This document shows, in pieces, positions 16,673-24,878 of a stretch of DNA of 64,000 nucleotides. Source of the DNA: CALVGQ01 sp964369385. GTDB lineage: Bacteria > Bacillota_I > Bacilli_A > Erysipelotrichales > Erysipelotrichaceae. The notes below the pieces were generated by a model, which worked only from the letters and a program-made list of their open reading frames with translations, was not told the DNA's origin and searched no databases. Made by a program: the position numbers and the translations under genes. The stretch covers positions 122,472-186,471 of the forward strand of contig CAYJEY010000002.1 in assembly GCA_964369385.1 (NCBI GenBank), in the 5' to 3' direction. The stretch's first letter is position 1. Each line of letters opens with the position of its first letter.

Positions 16673-16707
16673 ATTTTATGACAATTGCAATGTCGAATGA
16701 TGTCGAA
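16673..16707 (-). promoter_or_regulatory. Promoter with two tandem Spo0A (0A) boxes
   Basis: TGTCGAA occurs twice in direct repeat at 16691-16697 and 16701-16707, one DNA turn (10 bp) apart, the arrangement of tandem Spo0A sites such as that at B. subtilis abrB. On the minus strand a -10 TAAAAT (16678-16673) stands so that the proximal box overlaps the -35 position, where the hexamer is poor. This fits direct Spo0A control of the gene starting at 16645. Whether activation or repression cannot be told. Confidence 0.65.
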
Positions 16708-16749
16708 AAAAAGAAAAGATAAAAAGAATTTTATAAATCTTAATAAAAC

Positions 16750-16797
16750 AAAAACTAGAGTGAATGTAATCTTTAAGATTTTTATTCACTCTAGTTT
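16750..16797 (-). terminator. Terminator downstream of divIC
   Basis: A 14-bp perfect inverted repeat (AAACTAGAGTGAAT at 16752-16765 with its complement at 16784-16797) encloses an 18-nt loop; the minus-strand transcript continues into a T-rich tail. It ends the yabP-yabQ-divIC unit 9 bases past the divIC stop. Confidence 0.75.
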
Positions 16798-16805
16798 AAA
16801 TTTTT

Positions 16806-17276
16806 CTATTCACTTACTTGTGTAGTCTCTTCAGTAGTTTCTGTTGATTCAGGAACTGGTAAATCATCTTGAGTATTTTGAGTAGTTGTTTCTTCATATG
16901 TAGATGTAGTTGTCGTAGTTTCTTCACTTTCATCTTCGCCAGTATCCAAATTTTCATCACTGGGTAAATGATAAATATTTTCACCTAACTTAGAAACCAT
17001 GTATTTTCCACGAGCCATATTTTGAACATAATTAGGATCATTTAATTTATCTACTTGTGATGATAGTTCACTATTTTGCTCTGTAAGACTTTCTAGTTCT
17101 TGTAGTACTAATTCATGTTGCTCTGATAATCGTTGGGTGTTTTGATATTCAGTATATACTTGAAACAACATAACGAAAGAAGCGATAATGAATATGATAG
17201 ACAAGATATTAAAGACCGCTTGTCTTGGGCGTTTTTTTCTTCTTTTTCGCACTTGATTTTGATTTTGTTTTTGCAA
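16806..17276 (-). CDS. divIC: Septum formation initiator, DivIC/FtsB family
   Basis: Bitopic division protein of the FtsL-DivIB-DivIC complex. A basic cytoplasmic start (QNQVRKRRKKRPRQ) is followed by one membrane span (residues about 20-40), a coiled coil (LSEQHELVLQELESLTEQNS) and the family motif NDPNYVQNMARGKYMV. A Thr/Glu-rich tail of about 50 residues follows. The frame is open upstream to 17375, but a TTG at 17276-17274 with GGAGG 7 bases before it gives the usual DivIC layout (156 residues) and is preferred. It overlaps the yabQ end by 68 bases. Confidence 0.85.
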   Translation of the reverse strand: MQKQNQNQVRKRRKKRPRQAVFNILSIIFIIASFVMLFQVYTEYQNTQRLSEQHELVLQELESLTEQNSELSSQVDKLNDPNYVQNMARGKYMVSKLGENIYHLPSDENLDTGEDESEETTTTTSTYEETTTQNTQDDLPVPESTETTEETTQVSE

Positions 17277-17673
17277 TGTGATACCTCCACTTCTTAAAAC
17301 GTGAGTCCATATTAAGTATACCAAGGATACGTGAAAAAGCAAGGTAAAGCATGCAAGCGAAGCGATGAAGTACAATTTTCGTAGTGAAAATAAAGGAATG
17401 AAACACTGAATAGTAGAAAATTTGATATATTCCTATTCCAAAAAAGAAGAACAGTATACAATAGAACTGTGTAACAGCTCCATTTAACTCATAGAGTAAA
17501 ATGTAAAAAAGTAATGTGTAAAGTGTAAAAAAAGAGAATTCTACCAAATATCTAATATTTTTTCTTAAACTGTATAAAAAGACAGTATTTAAAAAATGAA
17601 ATGAGAAAGAAAATAACCATCCCATAATAAAGTGAAAGATGATCATTTGAAATTGATGAGGAAGTAAAATCAT
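17209..17673 (-). CDS. yabQ: Spore cortex biosynthesis membrane protein YabQ
   Basis: 154 residues, about four or five membrane helices, then a Lys-rich tail (KTKSKSSAKKKKKTPK). In Bacillus YabQ is a sigma-E-dependent membrane protein needed for cortex formation. Sequence similarity is modest, but the position between yabP (four-base overlap) and divIC is diagnostic. The Lys-rich end is encoded in the overlap with divIC. Confidence 0.82.
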   Translation of the reverse strand: MILLPHQFQMIIFHFIMGWLFSFSFHFLNTVFLYSLRKNIRYLVEFSFFTLYTLLFYILLYELNGAVTQFYCILFFFFGIGIYQIFYYSVFHSFIFTTKIVLHRFACMLYLAFSRILGILNMDSRFKKWRYHIAKTKSKSSAKKKKKTPKTSGL

Positions 17674-17963
17674 TGAAACAGTCGCTTAAAGAAACTCTCA
17701 CGTGTAGAACTATCTTTATTACTTAAGTATTGAATAGAATCCACTAATCCTTTAATAATTACTTCTCCACGATCTGTATCTAATCGATCTAAAGTTAAAT
17801 CTTTTCCTTGGATTACACACCAACCTTGTGATGTTTCTAGTAAGAATTCATGAGAATCAAAACTATCAATCATTTTTACCCCAGTTAGTTCTAGTGTTTT
17901 GCGATCACTCAAAGTACAACGATGATATGGATTTGTCTCAAATTTTATTGGATTTTCGTTCAT
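17670..17963 (-). CDS. yabP: Sporulation protein YabP
   Basis: 97 residues; YabP/YqfC family segments RKTLELTGVKMIDSFDSHEFLLETSQGWCVIQGKDLTL are visible. The family is made in the mother cell during sporulation and is linked to cortex or coat assembly. The start at 17963 is chosen because GGGAGG precedes it at 7 bases; the frame extends 10 codons upstream without a ribosome site. A sigma-E-like promoter lies just upstream. Confidence 0.85.
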   Translation of the reverse strand: MNENPIKFETNPYHRCTLSDRKTLELTGVKMIDSFDSHEFLLETSQGWCVIQGKDLTLDRLDTDRGEVIIKGLVDSIQYLSNKDSSTRESFFKRLFQ

Positions 17964-17981
17964 AATTAATCCTCCCAAGAT

Positions 17982-18010
17982 AATATATGTCATATAGAGG
18001 ATATCTATGA
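17982..18010 (-). promoter_or_regulatory. Sigma-E-like sporulation promoter of yabP-yabQ
   Basis: Minus strand: TCATAGA (18010-18004), 14-bp spacer, CATATATT (17989-17982). Compared with the mother-cell sigma-E pattern (-35 around ATA, -10 CATACANT) only one -10 position differs. It lies between the rqcP terminator and yabP, consistent with yabP being sigma-E dependent in Bacillus. Confidence 0.5.
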
Positions 18011-18041
18011 AAAAAAGTAGACTTATTAAATGCTACTTTTT
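18011..18041 (-). terminator. Terminator after rqcP
   Basis: AAAAGTAG (18013-18020) and CTACTTTT (18033-18040) pair around a 12-nt loop; on the minus strand the hairpin is followed by T residues. It isolates the vegetative rqcP unit from yabP-yabQ. Confidence 0.65.
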
Positions 18042-18043
18042 CT

Positions 18044-18286
18044 TTAGTCGATGATTTCATATAAGGTTGGTGCATCAGCCTTACGTGTATTTTCTTGTAT
18101 ATCAAGAACACGAACACTTAGGCGACGTTCACCAAATATAATTGTAATTTCATCATTAATTTTTACTTCGTAAGAAGGTTTTGCAGGCTTCCCATTTACA
18201 AGTATACGATCATTCTCAGCTAATTCTTTTGAGATTGTGCGACGTTTAAGTAAACGAGAAACTTTACAGTATTTATCAAGACGCAT
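18044..18286 (-). CDS. rqcP: S4-domain ribosome quality control factor RqcP (YabO)
   Basis: 80-residue S4-domain protein (MRLDKYCKVSRLLKRRTISK, then NDRILVNGKPAKPSYEVKIND). In B. subtilis YabO/RqcP works with RqcH in C-terminal alanine tailing on stalled 50S subunits. Start ATG with AGAGGTGAT upstream. It lies between spoVT and yabP as in Bacillus, but yabM and yabN are missing between spoVT and rqcP. Confidence 0.88.
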   Translation of the reverse strand: MRLDKYCKVSRLLKRRTISKELAENDRILVNGKPAKPSYEVKINDEITIIFGERRLSVRVLDIQENTRKADAPTLYEIID

Positions 18287-18314
18287 GTCATCACCTCTAC
18301 AACTAGTTTATCAC

Positions 18315-18818
18315 TTATTGTTGAATTTGACGAGATAACATACGTAAAAAACTATGGATGACATTTTTCATATTGTCATTAACAGAGTCTGATACCAAAA
18401 TAAAGGTCCCTAACCATGCACTATCAATAATAAGTGGAAATAAAGTTATAGTATAGAGTGTTGGATCATTCTCGAATAAAAGGATTGAGCTAACGGTCTC
18501 TGCTGTATAGGATTTTATTTGAGAGACTGTTCTTCTAGAAATCATTTTTGAATTAAGTGGAGCAATTGAAGTTAATCTATCATCACCATAAAAAAGTAAG
18601 GAGCATTTAAAAAGTTCCTGAAACGAATAAAGCATATCTGATATTTGATTATTTTGCTCACTTAAATGTTGAAATTTTTTGATAATGATTTCTTTATTAT
18701 CATTGACATAGAATTCGATTGAATCCCCTTCTTTCATTTGATAAAGTTTTCTGATTTCCTTAGGAATCACAAGTCTTCCTAAATCATCTATTCTTCTAAC
18801 TATTCCTGTTGCCTTCAT
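18315..18818 (-). CDS. spoVT: Stage V sporulation regulator SpoVT (AbrB family)
   Basis: 167 residues. The AbrB-type swapped-hairpin DNA-binding domain is clear: MKATGIVRRIDDLGRLVIPK, then YQMKEGDSIEFYV. A GAF-like C-terminal domain follows (residues about 55-165). SpoVT tunes sigma-G genes in the forespore. The frame extends upstream to 18902 into mfd, but the ATG at 18818 with AAAGGAG is the family start. Slightly shorter than the B. subtilis protein (178). Confidence 0.92.
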   Translation of the reverse strand: MKATGIVRRIDDLGRLVIPKEIRKLYQMKEGDSIEFYVNDNKEIIIKKFQHLSEQNNQISDMLYSFQELFKCSLLFYGDDRLTSIAPLNSKMISRRTVSQIKSYTAETVSSILLFENDPTLYTITLFPLIIDSAWLGTFILVSDSVNDNMKNVIHSFLRMLSRQIQQ

Positions 18819-18883
18819 ACACGCTATCTCCTTTAGTAATATAGTTGTATTTTGAGCAAAGTAAGTCATTTTATACATGAACT

Positions 18884-21800
18884 TTAAATAGTTTTTTGAC
18901 AACGCTTAGCTAAGTTTATTACCTGGAGTGTTTGTGTTAGCGTATTTTTTGACTTAGGAATTGTAACTTGAATCTTTTGGTTTTTATAAGAAATTGAAAT
19001 ACCTTTAGATATTGTAGGGATAAGCTCAAATAGTTTTATTCCATCCATATTTTGACTAAATAGAACACTAAACTGAACAAGATGTGCAACTTTTGTTTCT
19101 TTAAATTCATCAATGTTTTCATCATTAATGAGAAGTTCAAGTTGTTTTTTCTCAAATAAAAGTTGTACAGATTTAGGGAATTGCCCATGATTATCTTTTA
19201 TTTCTTCGATGTATTCTAGCAACTGTGTTTGTGTTTTAATGCCATCAATTTTCTGATACATAGCTATTTTTTCTAAATCTTCAGGTGCAAATTCATGAGG
19301 AATGTAGCTATCCACCTTGATTTGTGGTTTCTCAAGTTTCTTTTCTTCTTCTTTGATTATTCCACGACGCTCATCAATAGCTTCATTTAAAAGCTCGATG
19401 TAGTAATCAATGCCAATGGCATCAATAAATCCAGATTGATTAGGTCCTAGTAAATCTCCTGCTCCACGTATTGTCAAATCTCGCATGGCGATTTTATATC
19501 CACTACCGAGTTCTGTAAACTCTTTAATTGATTGGAGACGTTTAGTAGCAATCTCAGTAAGTTGCTTATACTCTTCCACAAGCAAATAAGCATAAGCGAC
19601 ACGATCGCTTCTTCCAACGCGACCTTTGATTTGATAAAGTTGTGATAATCCAAAACGATGAGCATTTTCTACAAGAATTGTATTGGCATTGGGGATATCA
19701 ATACCGGTCTCAATGATTGTAGTACAAATGAGCACATTGTATTCAGCACGAGAAAAACTCAACATGACATCTTCGATTTCCTCTTTTGACATCTTGCCAT
19801 GCGCAACAGCAATTCGAGCATCAGGTAAATCTGCTTGAAGTGAACGAGCGATATGATAAATTTGATCAATATTGTTGAAGAGATAAAATACTTGACCTTC
19901 TCTTGCTAACTCTTTTTCAATCACATCTACAATTAAATTTTTATTTTTTTCTACTACGTAGGTTTGAACAGGATATCGATTGCTTGGAGGAGTATCTAAT
20001 TGGGACAATTGACGAATTCCAATGAGAGACATTTGTAATGTACGTGGAATAGGTGTCGCACTCAAAGATAAGACATCTACATTTTGTTTAATTTCTTTAA
20101 TTTTTTCTTTGTGTTCTACACCAAATCGTTGTTCTTCATCAATGATTAAGAATCCTAAATCTTTAAATTGAATATCTTTTGAAAGTAATCTGTGAGTACC
20201 TAGCAAAATATCTATCTTTCCTTCTTTTAAGCGAGAAATAATACGAGTTTGTTCACTTGGTGTAATAAAACGATTAATCACTTCAACATTTACCGGATAG
20301 TTCTTTAAACGTTGTTTGAATGTTTTGTAGTGCTGCATAGAGAGAATCGTAGTTGGACATAAGAAGGCAACTTGTTTATTATCCATGACAGCTTTAAAGG
20401 CAGCACGTAGTGCTACTTCTGTTTTTCCAAATCCCACATCCCCGCAAAGCAAGCGATCCATAGGTTTAGGTTTCATCATATCTTCCTTGATTTCAATGAC
20501 GGCTTTTGATTGATCGGGTGTTAACTCATATTCAAAGCTATTTTCAAATTGAGATTGTTCCAAAGTGTCGGCACTATATGCAAATCCAATGTTTTCTTCG
20601 CGAAGCGAATATAACTCAATTAAACGTTCTGCAATATTATTGACGTTCTCTTTGATTTTTGCTTTTGTCTTAGCCCATTCATTACTACCTAACTTGTTTA
20701 ACTTAGGTGTGACTCCTTCGCGTGAGACAAATTTACGGACAAGAGAAAACTGTTCCAGGGGAACTAAAAGTTCATCATTTCCCTTAAATAAGATTTGCAG
20801 ATAATCACGGTGAACCCCTCCTATTTCCTTGGTAATAATTTGCATGTATTGTCCAACGCCATGCTGTTGATGAACAATATAGTCACGAGGATTAAGGTCT
20901 TGGTAACTACTTAGTGCTTCTGCTTGATTAAATTTATTAATGTATTTTCCAACTTTACGTTTGCGACGATAAATTTCTTTACTTGTATATACAATAAGTT
21001 TATCTTCGACAAACTCAAAACCTTCATCAAATTCATCCTCACAAAAATACAAGCCAGTTTGATGATACTCTGGATGCATTTTAAAAGGATATCCTTTGTA
21101 TTCCAAGATTGCCGTGAATTCTCTAATTTCAGGTGACGTTAAAGCTAAAATAAGGCAATGAGTTTGTGCCTGTTTGTGCAACATATCAGCAAGCAAATCT
21201 AAAGGTTCTTCAGGAAGTGATGGTTGGCGAATAACAGATTTCACACTAAGGAAAGGTTGAATCATTGTACAAGGATAATGTGCAATGTCTTGAAAAGGTT
21301 GTCGATAAATTGAATAACGACCTAACCACTTCCCTACTTGTGTTAATTCTTGTAAGTATGCTACGCTTTCCTCGTTTAATCGATAAATATGACCTTCACA
21401 TTTTTGTGGTTGACTCATGATGATTTGTGGTTGATCAATGTAATCTAGTAAAGATGCTGTTTTATCCAGATAACAGAAATATGGATACAAATGAGCTTCA
21501 TATAAGTGGTGTCCTAAAAAATCCATATCTAATGCAAGTTGATCTTGCACAACTAGAGCGAGTTCTGGTTGTCGTCGTTGTAGAGCTTCAAAATCTTGTA
21601 AAGACCGCTCTTTTACTAATTCTATTTCCTCAGCACTTAGTAAGAGTTCATTAGCACAGGTGATTGTAACTTCATCTAAAATTTGAACAGTTCTTTGTGT
21701 AGTTGGATCGAAGAATCGAATACTATCAATCTCTGTATCAAAAAATTCAATACGAACAGGTTGACTATAGTTTATCGAAAATATATCAAGAATTCCACCA

Positions 21801-22309
21801 CGACTAGAATAAGTGAGAGGATGATCAACTCTTGTCTCATAGAGGTATCCCGCTTGTTGACACAGTTCTTTCAAGTCTGCGATTTCAATCTGTTGCCCCT
21901 TTACTAATGAGAAAGAGCGAGATGAAAATGTTTCTGGATTCATCATATGGATAGCTAAAGCACCTACGTGAGTAACACAAATCTTGGGCTGAGAATTTTG
22001 TAGCTGAACTAATGCTTCAACTCTTCCCGCGAGTGATTCAAGAGAACTTGAAATGGATTGCACACGTAGTGATTCTTCCACTTCAAAAAGGACACACTGT
22101 GCCTTCATAAGGGGGGTTAATTTTCGATAAAACAGTTGCGCTTGATAAGGATTATCCTTAACTATGACTATGTTTCTTGGATTTGCTTGAAAACTTGCGG
22201 CGACACTTAGTACTTCTTCCATCAAAGTGAGACAAGATATTTCTTTTCTTTTTTTATTCAACGATAAAACATTAGCCGATCCCTCAATTAATTGTAATAG
22301 AGGGTTCAT
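18884..22309 (-). CDS. mfd: Transcription-repair coupling factor Mfd
   Basis: 1141-residue DNA translocase that removes stalled RNA polymerase and recruits UvrA. In order: a UvrB-like N-terminal module, the RNA-polymerase interaction domain (DYIVHQQHGVGQYMQI near residue 480), RecG-like motor with Walker A GDVGFGKTEVALRAAF, DEEQ box and SATPIPRTLQMSL, then the TRCF C-terminal domain. Start overlaps the pth stop by four bases. Confidence 0.97.
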   Translation of the reverse strand: MNPLLQLIEGSANVLSLNKKRKEISCLTLMEEVLSVAASFQANPRNIVIVKDNPYQAQLFYRKLTPLMKAQCVLFEVEESLRVQSISSSLESLAGRVEALVQLQNSQPKICVTHVGALAIHMMNPETFSSRSFSLVKGQQIEIADLKELCQQAGYLYETRVDHPLTYSSRGGILDIFSINYSQPVRIEFFDTEIDSIRFFDPTTQRTVQILDEVTITCANELLLSAEEIELVKERSLQDFEALQRRQPELALVVQDQLALDMDFLGHHLYEAHLYPYFCYLDKTASLLDYIDQPQIIMSQPQKCEGHIYRLNEESVAYLQELTQVGKWLGRYSIYRQPFQDIAHYPCTMIQPFLSVKSVIRQPSLPEEPLDLLADMLHKQAQTHCLILALTSPEIREFTAILEYKGYPFKMHPEYHQTGLYFCEDEFDEGFEFVEDKLIVYTSKEIYRRKRKVGKYINKFNQAEALSSYQDLNPRDYIVHQQHGVGQYMQIITKEIGGVHRDYLQILFKGNDELLVPLEQFSLVRKFVSREGVTPKLNKLGSNEWAKTKAKIKENVNNIAERLIELYSLREENIGFAYSADTLEQSQFENSFEYELTPDQSKAVIEIKEDMMKPKPMDRLLCGDVGFGKTEVALRAAFKAVMDNKQVAFLCPTTILSMQHYKTFKQRLKNYPVNVEVINRFITPSEQTRIISRLKEGKIDILLGTHRLLSKDIQFKDLGFLIIDEEQRFGVEHKEKIKEIKQNVDVLSLSATPIPRTLQMSLIGIRQLSQLDTPPSNRYPVQTYVVEKNKNLIVDVIEKELAREGQVFYLFNNIDQIYHIARSLQADLPDARIAVAHGKMSKEEIEDVMLSFSRAEYNVLICTTIIETGIDIPNANTILVENAHRFGLSQLYQIKGRVGRSDRVAYAYLLVEEYKQLTEIATKRLQSIKEFTELGSGYKIAMRDLTIRGAGDLLGPNQSGFIDAIGIDYYIELLNEAIDERRGIIKEEEKKLEKPQIKVDSYIPHEFAPEDLEKIAMYQKIDGIKTQTQLLEYIEEIKDNHGQFPKSVQLLFEKKQLELLINDENIDEFKETKVAHLVQFSVLFSQNMDGIKLFELIPTISKGISISYKNQKIQVTIPKSKNTLTQTLQVINLAKRCQKTI

Positions 22310-22863
22310 CGATTGTACCTATTCATGACTTCAGTGAACGTCATCGCAAGAGACGCCCTTGACGCTTTTGCAACTTTATCTAAAATCTCATTCATTAAAT
22401 CTTCCTGATCTTTTGGTATTTTTCCAAGTACATAATCTTTTACAGGAATAATGGGATCTTTACCTATTCCTATTCGAATACGTTTGATGTCCTGAGTTCC
22501 AAGTAATTGCATAATGTTTTTTAATCCATTTTGACCACCCGAGCTCCCTTGGTAACGAATACGAATTTTCCCAACGGGTAAATCTAAATCATCGTGTAAA
22601 ACAAGTATATCTTGTGAATCAATTTTGAAATATCTAGCACACGCTGCTACAGCTTCACCAGATAAATTCATATAAGTTTGGGGTTTCATTAATAGTACTT
22701 TCTCACCTTTAAATTGCAAGCTTGCAATTTGTGATTGAAATTGTGTTTGTGTGAAATTGACTTCTAGCATTACCGCTAAGCGATCAATTGCCATGAATCC
22801 TACATTGTGGCGAGTGTGTTCATACTCTCTACCAGGATTCCCTAATCCAACAATTAATTTCAT
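22306..22863 (-). CDS. pth: Peptidyl-tRNA hydrolase
   Basis: 185 residues. Motifs GLGNPGREYEHTRHNVGFMA (with catalytic His20), MNLSGEAV and GSSGGQNGLKNI are all present. Recycles peptidyl-tRNA. Gene order pth-mfd-spoVT as in Bacillus, although no fin gene lies between pth and mfd. GGAGGT before ATG. Confidence 0.97.
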   Translation of the reverse strand: MKLIVGLGNPGREYEHTRHNVGFMAIDRLAVMLEVNFTQTQFQSQIASLQFKGEKVLLMKPQTYMNLSGEAVAACARYFKIDSQDILVLHDDLDLPVGKIRIRYQGSSGGQNGLKNIMQLLGTQDIKRIRIGIGKDPIIPVKDYVLGKIPKDQEDLMNEILDKVAKASRASLAMTFTEVMNRYNR

Positions 22864-22916
22864 TTGTGTACCTCCTTAGTTCTAATATAATACCACAAGA
22901 ACAACGAAACATGAAT

Positions 22917-22945
22917 AAAAAAACATGCCCATTTTGAGCATGTTT
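22917..22945 (-). terminator. Terminator of the GntR-ABC operon
   Basis: AAACATGC (22921-22928) pairs with GCATGTTT (22938-22945); the minus-strand product is followed by seven T. Located 7 bases after the ABC permease stop and before pth. Confidence 0.8.
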
Positions 22946-22951
22946 GATATG

Positions 22952-23725
22952 TTATTGAACTTCCATTTTTTTATCGATAATAAAGTAAGTAAGGAAGTAG
23001 TAGGCTATCGCAAGCCCAGCTTGAATTGAACCACCAAACCATAGCACATTTGTGACATGTTCAATCGACTCATATATATTCAATGGATAGAAATAGTTGA
23101 AATCCATTGAATTTATTGACTCATTGATATTTCCTACGAGAATTGAAATGAAGAAGAAGAAAAATATTGACCAAAATGTCCTATGACTGCGAATAAATGA
23201 TGAGTTTGCAAGGGAAATTGACAAGAAAACAAGAGTAATAAAATTAAAAGCACTCATCACGTAATAAAAATATCCAGCTGTAGGCAGTATTCCGAATAAA
23301 TCAGAAACGACATCAAAGAAATATTTACTAAAATTCCCTTCTACAAGCAAAATCAAGGTAATAAAACCAAAAATCAATACAAGAGTCGAAATTACAATCC
23401 ACAAAAAACTAGAAACTAGCTTAGCTAGAATAATTTGATGAGTATTTACAGGCAACGTATGTGTTAGCGCAGCTCCTTTTCCATACATGGAGTTTGAGTA
23501 GTTTTTGGAAATGACAATAAATGAACCAATCATGATTCCAATGGCTGTAAAGGTAAAGGCAGTAAGTAAAATGCCTGAAATCAACTCTTCTGTATCAGAA
23601 GTAACAACACCATATCCAATATCAAAGTTAAGACCACATAAGATAGCTAGAATTAAGTACCCTACAAAAATTGCGATAAAACCTCGCCATGATTGTATAA
23701 TCTCATATTTCATTAATTTTAACAT
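22952..23725 (-). CDS. ABC transporter permease (ABC-2-like)
   Basis: 257 residues with about six membrane helices and a small first cytoplasmic segment (MLKLMKYEIIQSWRGF), the layout of ABC-2-type permeases paired with a soluble ATPase and a YtrA-type repressor. Substrate unknown; related systems respond to cell-wall antibiotics. Seven-base overlap with the ATPase gene. Confidence 0.8.
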   Translation of the reverse strand: MLKLMKYEIIQSWRGFIAIFVGYLILAILCGLNFDIGYGVVTSDTEELISGILLTAFTFTAIGIMIGSFIVISKNYSNSMYGKGAALTHTLPVNTHQIILAKLVSSFLWIVISTLVLIFGFITLILLVEGNFSKYFFDVVSDLFGILPTAGYFYYVMSAFNFITLVFLSISLANSSFIRSHRTFWSIFFFFFISILVGNINESINSMDFNYFYPLNIYESIEHVTNVLWFGGSIQAGLAIAYYFLTYFIIDKKMEVQ

Positions 23726-24420
23726 CTGAATACCTCCCTGAAGTTTTCATCTACAGATTTTCCAGTTTCAATACGTATTTCCTCGGCATCGCGATGTAAT
23801 ACAACTTGTCCATCTTTCAAGAAGATAACTTCATCAAAGATTTTCTCAATATCAGTAATTAGGTGTGTGGACAATAGAATCATGCTCTCTTCACCACAGT
23901 TATTTAAAATTATTTCTAGAATTAATTCACGTGCTGCTGGGTCTACACCACCGATGGGTTCATCTAATATATAGATTGATGCTTTACGACTCATCACAAG
24001 AGTAAGTTGAAACTTCTCTCTCATCCCCTTAGACAATGTTTTAATTTTAAGGTTTGAATCTAAACCTAAACGATTTAATAATTTATTTGCATTTACTAAA
24101 TCAAAGTCTGCATACAAATCAGCAAACAAGTTTAAACCATCTTTAATCTTCATCCAGTCACTAAAATAACTTTCATCTGGTAGATAAGATATAATAGCTT
24201 TTGATTTCGACCCAATTGGATTACCATCAATACGAATACTTCCTTGATAATCTCTTAATAAACCATTAATAATCTTAATAAGTGTTGTTTTTCCACTTCC
24301 GTTAGGACCTAATAATCCGATAATTTTATTCGTACTTAAGTCTAAATTAACATTGTATAATGCTGATTTTTTTCCATAATTCTTACATAAGTTTTGAATA
24401 GAAATAATTGACTTCCCCAT
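23719..24420 (-). CDS. ABC transporter ATP-binding protein (YtrB/BcrA-like)
   Basis: 233 residues. Walker A GPNGSGKTTLIKI (about 36-48), signature LSKGMREKFQLTL, Walker B IYILDEPIGGVDP, H-loop LLSTHL. The C-terminus is short. Forms one operon with the GntR repressor upstream (3-base gap) and the permease downstream. Confidence 0.9.
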   Translation of the reverse strand: MGKSIISIQNLCKNYGKKSALYNVNLDLSTNKIIGLLGPNGSGKTTLIKIINGLLRDYQGSIRIDGNPIGSKSKAIISYLPDESYFSDWMKIKDGLNLFADLYADFDLVNANKLLNRLGLDSNLKIKTLSKGMREKFQLTLVMSRKASIYILDEPIGGVDPAARELILEIILNNCGEESMILLSTHLITDIEKIFDEVIFLKDGQVVLHRDAEEIRIETGKSVDENFREVFRC

Positions 24421-24423
24421 ATT

Positions 24424-24780
24424 TTAAATCTCCTTTTCTTTTGTTAAGGCTTGAACTCCATCCTCAACTGTTAAGCCTAGTTGTTTGAGGTCATGAATAA
24501 AAGTATTTATGCAAACTTGAAGCATATGCAGTTTGCATTCTTCAATTTGTTGAGCCGTTGCATTAATGAAACGCCCTGCTGTGCGCTCACTACATACAAA
24601 ATTCTCGCGTTCTAGTTCTTGCATAGACCTTTGTATCGTATTTGGATTGACCCCATATTCGATTGCTAAATCACGTACAGAAGATAGCTTATCTTCGTAC
24701 TTGTAGGTACCGTTGATGATTTTAAGTTTGATGTCGTGTGATACTTGAAGATAGATTGGCTGTGTTGAATTAAATTCCAT
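24424..24780 (-). CDS. GntR-family (YtrA subfamily) transcriptional regulator
   Basis: 118 residues: winged helix (QPIYLQVSHDIKLKIINGTY, then LAIEYGVNPNTIQRSMQELE) plus a short helical tail characteristic of YtrA. Start ATG at 24780 with AGAGGTGAT; the longer frame upstream lacks a ribosome site and would cover the operator. Probably represses its own ABC operon. Confidence 0.9.
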   Translation of the reverse strand: MEFNSTQPIYLQVSHDIKLKIINGTYKYEDKLSSVRDLAIEYGVNPNTIQRSMQELERENFVCSERTAGRFINATAQQIEECKLHMLQVCINTFIHDLKQLGLTVEDGVQALTKEKEI

Positions 24781-24792
24781 AATATCACCTCT

Positions 24793-24814
24793 TATTGTAT
24801 TAACACAATAATAC
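24793..24814. promoter_or_regulatory. Probable operator of the GntR-ABC operon
   Basis: TATTGT (24793-24798) and ACAATA (24805-24810) form a perfect inverted repeat with a 6-bp spacer. GTATT (24797-24801) and AATAC (24810-24814) form an overlapping second one. Directly before the regulator gene, as expected for YtrA autoregulation. Confidence 0.6.
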
Positions 24815-24844
24815 AGTAACATAGATATTAAGTTTTTGTCAATA

Positions 24845-24870
24845 AAAAATGCAATGATCAATTCATTGCA
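24845..24870 (-). terminator. Terminator of rpmH-rnpA-yidC-jag
   Basis: TGCAATGA (24850-24857) pairs with TCATTGCA (24863-24870); on the minus strand six T follow. It begins 8 bases past the jag stop. Confidence 0.8.
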
Positions 24871-24878
24871 CTTTAATA

